A stretch of DNA of 64,000 nt. It comes from Demequina sp. NBRC 110054 (GTDB lineage Bacteria > Actinomycetota > Actinomycetes > Actinomycetales > Demequinaceae). The notes beneath the pieces are model-generated. The model was given only the letters and a program-made list of their open reading frames with translations, was not told the origin of the DNA and made no database searches. This document shows positions 9,823-18,095 of this stretch, piece by piece (positions within the stretch are counted from its first letter, which is position 1; each line of letters begins with the position of its first letter). The stretch lies in the NCBI RefSeq assembly GCF_002090115.1, contig NZ_BBRK01000004.1, positions 1,426,001-1,490,000 of the forward strand. The letters are read 5' to 3'. The position numbers and the translations under genes are program-made.

Positions 9823-10989
9823 GTGCGCGCGCTGACTCCCGCCCTCCAGAACTATGACTGGGGCGACACCGAGATGATCCCCCTGATGCTGGGGACCCCC
9901 GCGACGGGTGAGCCCGTGGCCGAGGCATGGTGGGGCGCGCACCCGAACTCGCCGGCGATGGCGAGCGACGACGAGGGCCCGAAGGGGCTCGACGCGGTCA
10001 TCGCCGCCGACCCCGTGGCCGCGCTAGGACCCGAGGTCGCCGAGGCCTTCGACGGCCGGCTGCCATACCTGCTCAAGGTGCTCGCGATCGCCAAGCCGCT
10101 GTCGCTCCAGGTCCACCCGAACCCCGCACAGGCCGCCGCGGGCTTCGAGCGCGAGGAGCGCCTCGGGATCGCCCGCAACGTGCCCGAGCGCACCTTCAAG
10201 GACGCGAGCGCGAAGCCCGAGCTCGTCGTCGCGCTCACCCCGATGGTCGTCCTCACCGGCTTCCGCCCGGTCGACGAGCTGCGCGCCGACCTCGCGCTCC
10301 TCGACGACGGCGGCGCACGCGTGCTCGAGGGAGTGCTCGACGACGCAGACGACGACGAGGACGCGATCTCCGAGTACGTCGACACGTGCCTGCGCGGCCT
10401 GCACGCGATGCCGGTCCTCGTCTCCCTCAAGGCCGCGGTCGCCGCGGGGCGCGGCTCCGACGCGATGCACGCGGCCGCCGACGCGCTGGACGCGCACCCC
10501 GGCGACGCGGGTGCGCTCGTGGCCCTCGCGATGAACGTCGTCCGGCTCCAGCCCGGCGAGGCGTCCTTCACCGGCGCCGGCATCGTCCACTCGTATCAGA
10601 GCGGCCTCGGCCTCGAGATCATGGCCAACTCGGACAACGTCGTGCGCGCGGGCCTCACGAGCAAGCCGATCGACCTCGGCCAGCTCCTCTATCTCGCGCA
10701 CACGGAGCCGTCGGCGCCGGACCTGCCCGAGGTGGACATCGAGGGGCCGGTGACGCACTTCGCGACCCTCACCGAGGACTTCTCCCTGTCCTTCCTGAGG
10801 AAGGGCGCGATCGTCGCCCAGCCCGGCCCCCGCATCGTCCTGGCGCTCGAGGGGACGACGACGGTGGTCGCCGCGGGACGCACCGCGATCCTGGGCGCGG
10901 GGGAGTCGGTGTTCATCGCGCACTCCGAGGGCTCCGCGGCGATCGAGACCGCGGGACTCGCGGCCGTCGCCTCCGTCCCTCGTAGATGA
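9823..10989 (+). CDS. manA: Mannose-6-phosphate isomerase, class I
   Basis: A 388-residue zinc enzyme interconverting fructose-6-phosphate and mannose-6-phosphate, feeding GDP-mannose synthesis. Type I PMI motifs are seen: ALQNYDWGD at the N-terminus, LSLQVHPNPAQAAAGF with the zinc-binding Gln/His near 98-100, a KPELVVAL block near 133, and GAGIVHSYQSGLGLEIMANS with further zinc ligands and the catalytic region near 255. The GTG at 9823 begins the conserved domain; the frame stays open farther upstream but there it runs over serC. It is divergent from serC with 62 nt between starts. Confidence 0.93.
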   Translation: MRALTPALQNYDWGDTEMIPLMLGTPATGEPVAEAWWGAHPNSPAMASDDEGPKGLDAVIAADPVAALGPEVAEAFDGRLPYLLKVLAIAKPLSLQVHPNPAQAAAGFEREERLGIARNVPERTFKDASAKPELVVALTPMVVLTGFRPVDELRADLALLDDGGARVLEGVLDDADDDEDAISEYVDTCLRGLHAMPVLVSLKAAVAAGRGSDAMHAAADALDAHPGDAGALVALAMNVVRLQPGEASFTGAGIVHSYQSGLGLEIMANSDNVVRAGLTSKPIDLGQLLYLAHTEPSAPDLPEVDIEGPVTHFATLTEDFSLSFLRKGAIVAQPGPRIVLALEGTTTVVAAGRTAILGAGESVFIAHSEGSAAIETAGLAAVASVPRR

Positions 10990-11041
10990 CACCCTCCTGA
11001 ACTTGGGACCGTGAGTAGCCGCAACCGGGAGCCACGACTAC

Positions 11042-11047
11042 TACGCT
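11042..11047 (+). promoter_or_regulatory. -10 hexamer of the UDP-glucose dehydrogenase gene
   Basis: TACGCT ends 7 nt before the ATG at 11055; no Shine-Dalgarno is visible, so translation is probably leaderless. Confidence 0.45.
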
Positions 11048-11054
11048 GATCCAC

Positions 11055-12386
11055 ATGTCTCTTACCGTTTCTGTCTTTGGCACCGGGTACCTCGGCGCCA
11101 CCCACGCGGCCGGTATGGCGGAGCTTGGTCACACGGTCATCGGCGTCGATGTCGACGAGGCCAAGATCGAGCGTCTCGCGCGCGGCGAGGTCCCGTTCTA
11201 CGAGCCCGGGCTGCCCGAGCTGCTGCGCAAGCACGTCGAGTCCGGCCGGCTGCGCTTCACGACCGATGCGTCGCTCGCGGCCGCCGAGGCCGAAGTGCAC
11301 TTCATCGGTGTCGGCACCCCTCAGAAGAAGGGCGAGAACGCCGCGGACATGCGGTTCGTCGACGCGGTGATCGACACGCTCGCGCCGCAGCTGACGCGTC
11401 CCGCGGTGATCTTCGGCAAGTCGACCGTGCCGGTGGGCACCGCGGCCCGCCTTGCCGCGAAGGTGCGCGAGCTGGCTCCCGTGGGCGACCAGGCCGAGCT
11501 GGCGTGGAACCCCGAGTTCCTGCGCGAGGGCTTCGCGGTCGAGGACACGCTGCGTCCCGACCGCCTGGTCCTGGGTGTCGAGAAGGGCCGTGAGGGCCGC
11601 GCGGAGGCTGTGGCCCGCGAGGTCTACGCCGAGATCCTCGAGCGCGACACCCCGTTCCTGGTGACGGACCTGGCGACCTCGGAGCTCGTGAAGGTGTCCG
11701 CCAACGCGTTCCTCGCCACCAAGATCTCCTTCATCAACGCGATCGCGGAGATCTGCGAGGTCACGGGCGCCGACGTCGCGCAGCTGGCCGACGCGATCGG
11801 CTACGACGCGCGCATCGGCCGCAAGTTCCTGGGCGCGGGCCTGGGCTTCGGCGGCGGCTGCCTGCCCAAGGACATCCGTGCCTTCCAGGCGCGTGCGGGC
11901 GAGCTCGGCGTCGGTCAGGCGCTGAGCTTCCTGCGTGAGGTCGACGAGATCAACCTGCGTCGTCGCGAGCATGTCGTGAACCTGGTCGAGACGTGCGCGG
12001 GGGGCTCGATGAAGGGCGCCAAGGTCGCAGTCCTGGGGGCGGCGTTCAAGCCCAACAGCGACGACGTGCGCGACTCGCCCGCGCTGGACGCCGCCGGCCG
12101 CCTGCACCTCGCGGGCGCGGATGTGAAGGTGTACGACCCGCAGGCGCGTCACAACGCGGAGGCGGTGTGGCCGACGATCGCGTTCGTCGACTCGCTCGCC
12201 GAGGCGTGCGAGGGCGCTCAGGTGGTGCTGGTCGCGACCGAGTGGACCGAGTTCCGCGAGGCCGATCCCGACGCGCTGGCCGCCATGGTGGGCGCGAAGA
12301 AGATCATCGACGGCCGCAACTGCCTCCCCGCGGAGAAGTGGATCGAGGCGGGTTGGGAGTACCACGGGCTCGGGCGCTTCGCGTGA
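11055..12386 (+). CDS. UDP-glucose 6-dehydrogenase
   Basis: A 443-residue NAD-dependent enzyme that oxidises UDP-glucose twice to UDP-glucuronate, a precursor for surface polysaccharides. Seen: N-terminal Rossmann motif GTGYLGATHAAG, FYEPGLPELL near residue 55, the catalytic Cys269 in FGGGCLPKD, and the C-terminal UDP-binding domain with FKPNSDDVRDSPAL. Length is normal. No glycosyltransferase or wzx/wzy genes are adjacent. Its stop overlaps the next gene's GTG start by 4 nt, an odd pairing of sugar-nucleotide enzyme and metal regulator. Confidence 0.95.
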   Translation: MSLTVSVFGTGYLGATHAAGMAELGHTVIGVDVDEAKIERLARGEVPFYEPGLPELLRKHVESGRLRFTTDASLAAAEAEVHFIGVGTPQKKGENAADMRFVDAVIDTLAPQLTRPAVIFGKSTVPVGTAARLAAKVRELAPVGDQAELAWNPEFLREGFAVEDTLRPDRLVLGVEKGREGRAEAVAREVYAEILERDTPFLVTDLATSELVKVSANAFLATKISFINAIAEICEVTGADVAQLADAIGYDARIGRKFLGAGLGFGGGCLPKDIRAFQARAGELGVGQALSFLREVDEINLRRREHVVNLVETCAGGSMKGAKVAVLGAAFKPNSDDVRDSPALDAAGRLHLAGADVKVYDPQARHNAEAVWPTIAFVDSLAEACEGAQVVLVATEWTEFREADPDALAAMVGAKKIIDGRNCLPAEKWIEAGWEYHGLGRFA

Positions 12387-13060
12387 ACGACCTCGTCGAC
12401 ACCACGGAGATGTATCTCCGGACGATCTATGAGCTCGTCGAGGACGGGGTGGTGCCCATGCGGGCTCGGATCGTCGAGCAGCTCGGCCACTCCGGCCCCA
12501 CGGTGTCGCAGACCGTCGCGCGGATGGAGCGCGACGGTCTGGTCGTCGTCACGGACGATCGCCACCTCGAGCTGACGGAGGAGGGCGAGCGGGCAGCGGT
12601 CCGCGTGATGCGCAAGCACAGGCTCTCCGAGCGGCTGCTCACGGACATCATCGGGCTCGACCTCGCCCACGCGCACGACGAGGCGTGCCGGTGGGAGCAC
12701 GTGATGAGCGAGCGGGTCGAGAAGCGCGTCCTCGCGATGCTCGACGACGCGCACGTCTCCCCGTACGGCAATCCGGTGCCGGGGCTCGAGGAGCTCGGCG
12801 AGTCCACGCGCGACACGCCGGGGGGTATCTCGCTCCTCGATGCGAGTGCTCAGAAAGTGACGCGGGCCACACTGATCCGCATCGGCGAGCACCCCCAGGC
12901 CCACCCTGACGTGCTCGAGCCGATGCTCGAGTGCGGCCTTCTTCCAGGGACTTCCTTCGACCTCCGACCCGAAGACGATGGTGTCGCAGTGACCTGCGAG
13001 GGGGGTGAGGTCCACCTCCCCAGGGCGGTCGCGAGGCACGTCTTCGTAACCATTTCGTGA
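12383..13060 (+). CDS. DtxR/IdeR-family metal-dependent regulator
   Basis: A 225-residue cytoplasmic repressor. Residues 1-60 form the winged helix (HSGPTVSQTVARMERDGLV is the recognition region). Residues 65-140 are the metal-binding and dimerisation domain, with HDEACRWEHVMSE holding the His, Cys and Glu ligands found in DtxR and IdeR. Residues 150-225 are an SH3-like FeoA domain. By family it senses Fe(II) or Mn(II) and represses iron or manganese genes. No iron transporter is nearby, so its targets lie elsewhere. It overlaps the UDP-glucose dehydrogenase stop by GTGA and is probably cotranscribed with it. Confidence 0.93.
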   Translation: MNDLVDTTEMYLRTIYELVEDGVVPMRARIVEQLGHSGPTVSQTVARMERDGLVVVTDDRHLELTEEGERAAVRVMRKHRLSERLLTDIIGLDLAHAHDEACRWEHVMSERVEKRVLAMLDDAHVSPYGNPVPGLEELGESTRDTPGGISLLDASAQKVTRATLIRIGEHPQAHPDVLEPMLECGLLPGTSFDLRPEDDGVAVTCEGGEVHLPRAVARHVFVTIS

Positions 13061-13083
13061 CCTGAAACGTGCATATGCGCCAC

Positions 13084-13112
13084 TTGGCAGTTACAGTGGT
13101 CGCAGTTCATAG
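13084..13112 (+). promoter_or_regulatory. Candidate promoter and leader of the NlpC/P60 gene
   Basis: TTGGCA (13084-13089), a 17-bp spacer and TCATAG (13107-13112) are a plausible sigma-70-type promoter. The transcript would carry about 100 nt of leader before the TTG at 13221. I looked for the c-di-AMP (ydaO) riboswitch common upstream of actinobacterial cell-wall hydrolases; a TTGGGGTCA block is present but the rest of the consensus is not. Confidence 0.35.
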
Positions 13113-13220
13113 ACCGAATCACAGGCGTGGTAAGCCCCCACAAAGAGGAAACGTACGGCAAGGGTCGTTCGTTGGGGTCACGTCGACAACGCGCTCCCCC
13201 GCGCGGAAGGAAACGGGAAT

Positions 13221-13964
13221 TTGAGGTACGGATACAAGCGCGCTCGAGCGCGTGCCATCGCGGTCTCCGCTGGTGGCGCCCTCGTGGTCGCACCGCTGAC
13301 GGGCGTCGCCGCTGTGGCGCTCATGACGCCAACCCCCGAGGAGTCGCCCACGACTCCTGACGCCGAGATCGTCGCCGAGGTCAACTCGAACCTCGCACAG
13401 GACATCGCCGACGCGTCGACCGTCGTCATCGCCGAGGGCGACGCCGACTACGACTTCAACGAGCCGTCGATCGACGTCTCGCAGGACCCCGAGCCCGAGC
13501 CTGAGCCGGTGCCGGTCCAGACCACCTCCGGCACGACCGTGAGCAACAGCACGTCGACCACGGGCACCACGAGCAGCGGCACGACGAGCTCCAGCTCCGC
13601 CGCGGCCTCCAGCGCCGTGACCGCCGCGATCTCCGGATCCGCCGTCATCGCCGAGGCCTCCAAGTACGTGGGCACGCCCTACGTCTCCGGCGGCTCCTCG
13701 CCGTCGACCGGCTTCGACTGCTCCGGCTTCGTGTCCTACGTCTTCAAGCAGTTCGGCTTCAACCTCCCGCACCAGTCGGGTGCGTACTACAGCGTCGGCA
13801 CGCGCGTGTCCTCCCCGCAGCCCGGCGACATCATCGTGAGCCCGGGTCACGTGGCGATCTACGCCGGCCCGAACCTGCAGATCGACGCGCCCCGTCCGGG
13901 CAAGTCGGTGCAGTTCCGCTCGATCTGGCAGTCCAGCCCGGTCTACGTCCGCGTGACCGGCTGA
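13221..13964 (+). CDS. NlpC/P60 peptidoglycan endopeptidase
   Basis: A 247-residue secreted hydrolase. An N-terminal basic stretch and hydrophobic helix (about residues 10-35) form a signal. An acidic, Ser/Thr-rich linker spans about 38-135, and the NlpC/P60 domain fills 140-247. The catalytic Cys167 in FDCSGFV and His210 in SPGHVAIYAG are present, so it should cut D-Glu-mDAP (or equivalent) bonds in stem peptides. The track start is TTG at 13221, preceded by GGAAGGAAA; it is the only start that keeps the signal sequence intact. A terminator follows directly. Confidence 0.9.
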   Translation: MRYGYKRARARAIAVSAGGALVVAPLTGVAAVALMTPTPEESPTTPDAEIVAEVNSNLAQDIADASTVVIAEGDADYDFNEPSIDVSQDPEPEPEPVPVQTTSGTTVSNSTSTTGTTSSGTTSSSSAAASSAVTAAISGSAVIAEASKYVGTPYVSGGSSPSTGFDCSGFVSYVFKQFGFNLPHQSGAYYSVGTRVSSPQPGDIIVSPGHVAIYAGPNLQIDAPRPGKSVQFRSIWQSSPVYVRVTG

Positions 13965-13980
13965 CCTCAGCTGATCCTCA

Positions 13981-14014
13981 CGAAGGCCGCTCCCGGCGAC
14001 GGGGGCGGCCTTCG
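13981..14014 (+). terminator. Terminator of the NlpC/P60 gene
   Basis: Arms 13981-13994 and 14001-14014 form a 14-bp stem with one mismatch and a 6-nt loop, 17 nt after the stop codon. Confidence 0.8.
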
Positions 14015-14057
14015 TCGTTCCCTGGCGGCGTGAGCCCGGCCCACGTGCGCCTTCTCA

Positions 14058-14154
14058 GACAGTTCGCACCAATCTGAGCCGCGACACTCTGGCGACACGC
14101 CGCATCGTCCCGCGACGCGCTCGCATGGCGAGCTTGGGATTGGTTCAAACTGTC
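14058..14154. repeat. Long intergenic inverted repeat (copy 2)
   Basis: Arms GACAGTTCGCACCAATC (14058-14074) and 14138-14154 pair at 15 of 17 positions. The interior again starts ATCTGAGC (14072-14079) and holds GGCGACACGCC (14091-14101) and GACGCGCTCGC, as in copy 1, although the outer arms are unrelated. It also contains a GCATCGTCC motif (14102). It lies between the NlpC/P60 terminator and the gntR region. The rest of the 432-nt gap holds two more GGACGATGC copies (14206, 14230) and the operator at 14314. Confidence 0.6.
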
Positions 14155-14313
14155 GGGGAGGCGTGGCAGGCGGTGGGGTGGTGCGACTCGCTTTGCGCGG
14201 GAGCGGGACGATGCGGCCGCAGGGGGCCGGGACGATGCGGTCGCTGGGTGCGCGACACGTGCGTCGGGCATCGGCGAAACGTGCAGGTTCTGGGCGAGTC
14301 GCGCGACGAGTTG

Positions 14314-14329
14314 ATATTGTCAACAATAT
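14314..14329. promoter_or_regulatory. GntR operator, site 1 (autoregulatory)
   Basis: ATATTGT-CA-ACAATAT, a perfect 7-bp inverted repeat around CA, 68 nt before the gntR start. It shares ATTGTCAACAAT with the site at 15275-15290 and is strikingly AT-rich for this genome. FCD-type GntR proteins typically bind such TTGTnnACAA sites. Confidence 0.8.
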
Positions 14330-14396
14330 TGTTGGCGGCAAGGTGGCACCGGGTGAGGCCAATCTCCCCGGGGTCGGCGCGAGGCAGGAGGCGGCG

Positions 14397-15023
14397 ATGG
14401 CGGGCGACAGCGGTGTGTATGAGGAGCTGAAGGCGGCCATCCTGCGCGGTGACTTCGCCCCCCGTCAGCGGCTCGTCGAGGCAGAGCTCAGCGAGGACTT
14501 CGGCGCGAGCCGGTTCCAGGTGCGGCGCGCGCTGCACACCCTCGAGGCTGAGGGCATCGTCGAGCACGTCCCGAACAAGGGGGCGCGGATCCGTGAGATC
14601 GGGATCGACGAGGCGGTCGAGATCACCGAGGTGCGCATGGTCGTCGAAGGGCTCGTGGCCGCTCGCGCGGCGGAACGGGTCGACGACGGTCAGGCCGACG
14701 CGCTGCGCGACATCGGCACGCGGATGCGCGCCGCCGTCGAGGCGGGCGACGTGGCGACCTACTCCGAGCTCAACGGCACCCTGCACTCGACGCTGCGCGA
14801 CATCGCTCACCACGACAAGGCCAACGGCATCATCGCGCGGCTTCACGGCCAGATGGTGCGCCACCAGTTCGCACTGTCGCGCGTCCCTGGCCGGCCCTCC
14901 GTCTCGGTGGTGCAGCACGAGAACATCATCGCCGCGGTCGTCGCGCGGGATCCGGAGGCGGCGGAGGCTGCGATGCGCACCCACATCTCCTCGGTGATCG
15001 AGGCGCTGCGCGCGATCGCCTGA
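14397..15023 (+). CDS. GntR/FadR (FCD) family regulator of the adjacent operon
   Basis: A 208-residue regulator. Residues 1-70 are the GntR winged helix (YEELKAAILRGDFAPRQRL, then FGASRFQVRRALHTLEAEG). Residues 80-208 are the all-helical FCD ligand domain, with the Asp and His positions that usually bind a metal and a carboxylate effector (ELNGTLHSTLRD near 125; HENIIAAVVARDPEAAEAAM near the end). The ATG at 14397 follows AGGAGG and lies after the operator; a longer open frame from 14163 would place the operator inside the gene. It probably represses itself and the operon from 15352 and responds to a pathway intermediate. Confidence 0.9.
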   Translation: MAGDSGVYEELKAAILRGDFAPRQRLVEAELSEDFGASRFQVRRALHTLEAEGIVEHVPNKGARIREIGIDEAVEITEVRMVVEGLVAARAAERVDDGQADALRDIGTRMRAAVEAGDVATYSELNGTLHSTLRDIAHHDKANGIIARLHGQMVRHQFALSRVPGRPSVSVVQHENIIAAVVARDPEAAEAAMRTHISSVIEALRAIA

Positions 15024-15351
15024 GGCCGCGCGCGGGCACGGGCTGGGCCCGGGCGCGGGTGGGGGCGCGAGGGCCGGCCAGCGCGTGCGGCGAGGCCGGC
15101 TGCGGCGCACACGGGCGAGCGGGGCAGGGCGCCATCGTTCCGGGGGCACGAAGGCACGAGGGCGCGAGGCAGGAGGCCTCGGCAAGGCTCATCGTGGCTT
15201 GAGGGGGCGTCGGAGGGCGATTCGCGGGTCGTGGAGGTCACGGTTCGGTGAATCCGTCAGCAATCCTGCTGACAAGATTGTCAACAATCTGTTACGGTGA
15301 GCGTGCACGGCCTCTCAATGGGGAGGGGTCGAAGGTCTCGAGGAGGAGCCC
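15024..15351. other. 328-nt intergenic region before the catabolic operon
   Basis: The first 240 nt are very GC-rich with no recognisable gene. The operator at 15275-15290 lies near the right end. A TACGGT hexamer (15293-15298) directly after it could be a -10 that the regulator would cover. GAGGAG stands before the GTG at 15352. Confidence 0.4.
15275..15290. promoter_or_regulatory. GntR operator, site 2 (operon promoter)
   Basis: AGATTGT-CA-ACAATCT, a perfect 7-bp inverted repeat around CA that shares ATTGTCAACAAT with site 1 before gntR. It is 62 nt before the first gene of the importer operon. Confidence 0.82.
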
Positions 15352-16386
15352 GTGCGTCACATCACGACCACATCTGCACGAACCAAGGCCGCATTCGTCG
15401 CGGTCGCCGCGATCGGAGCCCTCACGCTTGCCGCGTGCAGCGACTCTGGATCCTCGGATACGTCCGAGTCCGCCAGCGGGGAAGCTGAGATGTCCGAGGA
15501 GCCGACCGAGGACACGATGGCCATGGAGATGACCGCCATCACCGTCGGCGTGATCCCGATCGTCGACGTCGCCCCGATCTACATCGGCGTCTCCGAGGGC
15601 TACTTCGAAGAGGAGGGCCTTGATGTCACGCTCGAGCTCGCCCAGGGTGGCGCGGCGATCGTGCCCGGCGTCGTGAGCGGCCAGTTCCAGTTCGGCTTCA
15701 GCAACACCACGTCCCTGATCCTCGGAGTCTCGAACGACCTCGGCATCGAGGCGGTGGCCTCGGGCGTCGCGGCCACCGACTCCCTCGACGCCGACTTCGC
15801 CGGCGTGATGGTCCAGGCCGACTCGGGAATCGAGTCGCCGAAGGACCTTGAGGGCAAGAGCATCGGCGTCAACACGCTCAACAACATCAACACCTCGACC
15901 ATCAACCAGATGGTGCGTGACGACGGCGGAGACCCGTCGACGATCACGTACGTCGAGCTCGCCTATCCGGACATCGTGCCCGCGGTGGTCTCGGGAGACA
16001 TCGACGCGGGGCAGACGGTCGAGCCGTTCACGACCGTGGCCCTCGGCCAGGACCTCGTGAACCTCGGCTCGAACTTCGTCGCCACCAGCCCCGGGCTGAT
16101 GGTCGCGGAGTACTTCACGGGCACCGACTACGCGGCGGAGAACCCTGACATCGTCGCAGCCTTCGAGGCCGCGATCACGAAGTCGCTCGACTACGCCAAC
16201 AGCAACCCCGACGCGGTTCGCGCCGCCCTGCTCGACTACACCTCGATGGACGAGGCGACGACGCAGGCCGTGACGCTGCCCGCCTGGCCGGCGGAGATCG
16301 ATGGCGACACCGTCGACCTGCTCGCCGAACTGGCCGTCACCGACGGCTTCCTGACCGAGGTCCCCGACCTCTCGGCACTCAAGTAG
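15352..16386 (+). CDS. ABC transporter substrate-binding lipoprotein (NitT/TauT type)
   Basis: A 344-residue lipoprotein of the SsuA/ThiY/NMT1 family. The signal peptide ends in the lipobox LTLAAC near residue 27, followed by an acidic Ser-rich spacer. The mature fold starts ITVGVIPIVDVAPIYIG, then GYFEEEGLDVTLELAQGG, both typical of this family. It captures an anionic or small organic ligand outside the membrane and delivers it to the two permeases encoded next. Given the downstream enzymes the ligand may be an aromatic or tricarboxylic acid; that is inference. The GTG start has GAGGAG upstream. Confidence 0.92.
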   Translation: MRHITTTSARTKAAFVAVAAIGALTLAACSDSGSSDTSESASGEAEMSEEPTEDTMAMEMTAITVGVIPIVDVAPIYIGVSEGYFEEEGLDVTLELAQGGAAIVPGVVSGQFQFGFSNTTSLILGVSNDLGIEAVASGVAATDSLDADFAGVMVQADSGIESPKDLEGKSIGVNTLNNINTSTINQMVRDDGGDPSTITYVELAYPDIVPAVVSGDIDAGQTVEPFTTVALGQDLVNLGSNFVATSPGLMVAEYFTGTDYAAENPDIVAAFEAAITKSLDYANSNPDAVRAALLDYTSMDEATTQAVTLPAWPAEIDGDTVDLLAELAVTDGFLTEVPDLSALK

Positions 16387-16464
16387 CAGCCCGCGGGCCG
16401 CGGCGTGCCTCGCGCCGTCGCGGCCCCGGGTCGCTCAGCCCCTGATCGCATCGGAGAAGCAGCC

Positions 16465-17310
16465 GTGAGCTCAGCCTCAGCCACGCTGGAGTCGCCCGCC
16501 ACGAGCGGCCCCAAGCCTCGTACCCGGTCCCGCAGACCCCGCCGCTCGCGCGGCGTGTGGCTCGGCATCGTGGGCGTGCTGATCGTCCTGGTCGGCGCGG
16601 AGACGCTGTCCCGCACCGGCATCGTCAACCCCGACTTCCTGCCGCCCGTCACAGAGATGTACGCCACGCTCTTCCAGATGCTCGGCGAGGGATGGTTCTG
16701 GGAGTCTCTATGGCTCACCCTGCGGGGATGGGCTGTCGGCCTCGGCGCCGCGATGGTGCTGGGCGTTCTCGCCGGCTTCGTGATCGGCTCGATCCCGTTC
16801 CTGCGCGCCTTCACCAACTCGACGATCGAGTTCCTGCGGCCGATCCCCTCGGTCGCGCTCATCCCGCTCGTCGTGCTGCTGTGGGGCACCCAGCCCCAGT
16901 CAGCCTTCGTGCTCGTCGTCTATGCGGCGTTCTGGCAGGTGCTCGTGCAGGTGCTCTACGGCGTCGCCGACGTCGACCCTGTGGCGCGCGACACCGCGCG
17001 CTCGTACCAGTTCGGGCCGCTGCGCATCGCGCGGTCCGTCATCTACCCCACGGCGCTGCCGTACATCATGACGGCCTTCAGGCTCGCGGCCGCGGTCGCG
17101 CTGATCCTCGAGATCACCGCCGAGCTCGTGATCGGAGTCCCAGGACTCGGCCGCGAGATCGGCATCGCGCAGAGCTCCGCAGCGGTGCCTGAGACCTACG
17201 CACTGGTGATCGTCGTCGGCCTGATCGGCGTCGCCGTCAACCTCATGGCGCGCTTCGCCGAGAAGAAGATGCTGTGGTGGCACCCCTCGATGAGGAGCGA
17301 GCACTCATGA
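16465..17310 (+). CDS. ABC transporter permease 1 (NitT/TauT type)
   Basis: A 281-residue membrane protein of the BPD_transp_1 family with about six helices. A cytoplasmic Arg-rich N-terminus is followed by the first helix near residues 32-50. The coupling segment AYARSYQFGPLRIAR-like block (residues about 175-190) contains the EAA-type loop that contacts the ATPase. I chose GTG at 16465 because GGAGAAG lies just upstream; an ATG at 16405 would leave no ribosome binding site. The stop overlaps the next permease start by ATGA. Two different permeases form a heterodimer. Confidence 0.9.
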   Translation: MSSASATLESPATSGPKPRTRSRRPRRSRGVWLGIVGVLIVLVGAETLSRTGIVNPDFLPPVTEMYATLFQMLGEGWFWESLWLTLRGWAVGLGAAMVLGVLAGFVIGSIPFLRAFTNSTIEFLRPIPSVALIPLVVLLWGTQPQSAFVLVVYAAFWQVLVQVLYGVADVDPVARDTARSYQFGPLRIARSVIYPTALPYIMTAFRLAAAVALILEITAELVIGVPGLGREIGIAQSSAAVPETYALVIVVGLIGVAVNLMARFAEKKMLWWHPSMRSEHS

Positions 17311-18092
17311 CCGTCACGACCTACGCCAAGAAGACCTTCTTCCTGCTCGGGCTCCCGCTCATCCTGCTGACTCTGTGGTGGGTGGCCTCGGCCGGCTCGA
17401 CCAACCCGTTCTGGCCTTCGCTCCAGACGATCCTGCAGGCGTTCCCCGAGACCTGGACCATGGAGCGGCTCGCGTCCGACATGGTGCCGAGCCTCGCGCG
17501 GCTCGGGATCGGGTTCTCGCTCGCGGTCGTCGGCGGCATCGTCGGCGGCACCGCGATCGGTCTGTCGCCCACGCTCAGGGCGCTCAGCGAGCCCGTGCTC
17601 GAGTTCTTCCGCGCGGTCCCGCCGCCCGTGCTCGTGCCGATCATCGCGCTGTTCGCGGGCTACACCGGCTGGCTCGGCAAGATCGTCACGATCGCGCTCG
17701 GCTGCCTGTGGCCGATCCTGCTCAACACCGTCGAGGGAGTCCGCGGGCTCGAGCCCACCCTCACCGACACCGCGAAGAGCTACCGCCTCAGCTGGTGGCG
17801 GCGGCTGCTGTTCGTCGTCCTGCCGGGCTCGAGCCCGCGCATCTTCACCGGCGCCCGCCAGGCGCTGTCCATCGGCGTGATCCTCATGGTCATCTCGGAG
17901 CTGTTCGGGGCCAACCGCGGCCTCGGCGCCTCGATCGTCCAGTTCCAGAGGAGCTTCGCCATCCCGCAGATGTGGACGGGCATCATCCTGCTCGGCCTCA
18001 TCGGAGTACTTCTCGCCGCCATCTTCAAGGTCGTCGAGACCCGCATGCTCGCCTGGTACATGGGCCAGCGACAGATCGAGCGAGGAGAATAA
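17307..18092 (+). CDS. ABC transporter permease 2 (NitT/TauT type)
   Basis: A 261-residue inner-membrane permease of the same family as the preceding gene, with its first helix near residues 10-30 (FLLGLPLILLTLWWVAS). The conserved cytoplasmic loop near residue 160 (TDTAKSYRLSWWRRLLFVVLP) carries the coupling helix. It starts at an ATG overlapping the previous stop and ends 3 nt before the ATPase gene. Confidence 0.9.
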   Translation: MTVTTYAKKTFFLLGLPLILLTLWWVASAGSTNPFWPSLQTILQAFPETWTMERLASDMVPSLARLGIGFSLAVVGGIVGGTAIGLSPTLRALSEPVLEFFRAVPPPVLVPIIALFAGYTGWLGKIVTIALGCLWPILLNTVEGVRGLEPTLTDTAKSYRLSWWRRLLFVVLPGSSPRIFTGARQALSIGVILMVISELFGANRGLGASIVQFQRSFAIPQMWTGIILLGLIGVLLAAIFKVVETRMLAWYMGQRQIERGE

Positions 18093-18095
18093 GAG

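Noticed and set aside
13121..13220. c-di-AMP (ydaO) riboswitch upstream of NlpC/P60
   Set aside because: Only a short TTGGGGTCA resemblance; the conserved paired regions are not found.
14163..14396. Longer start for the GntR gene
   Set aside because: It would put the operator inside the coding region and has no ribosome binding site; AGGAGG precedes the ATG at 14397.
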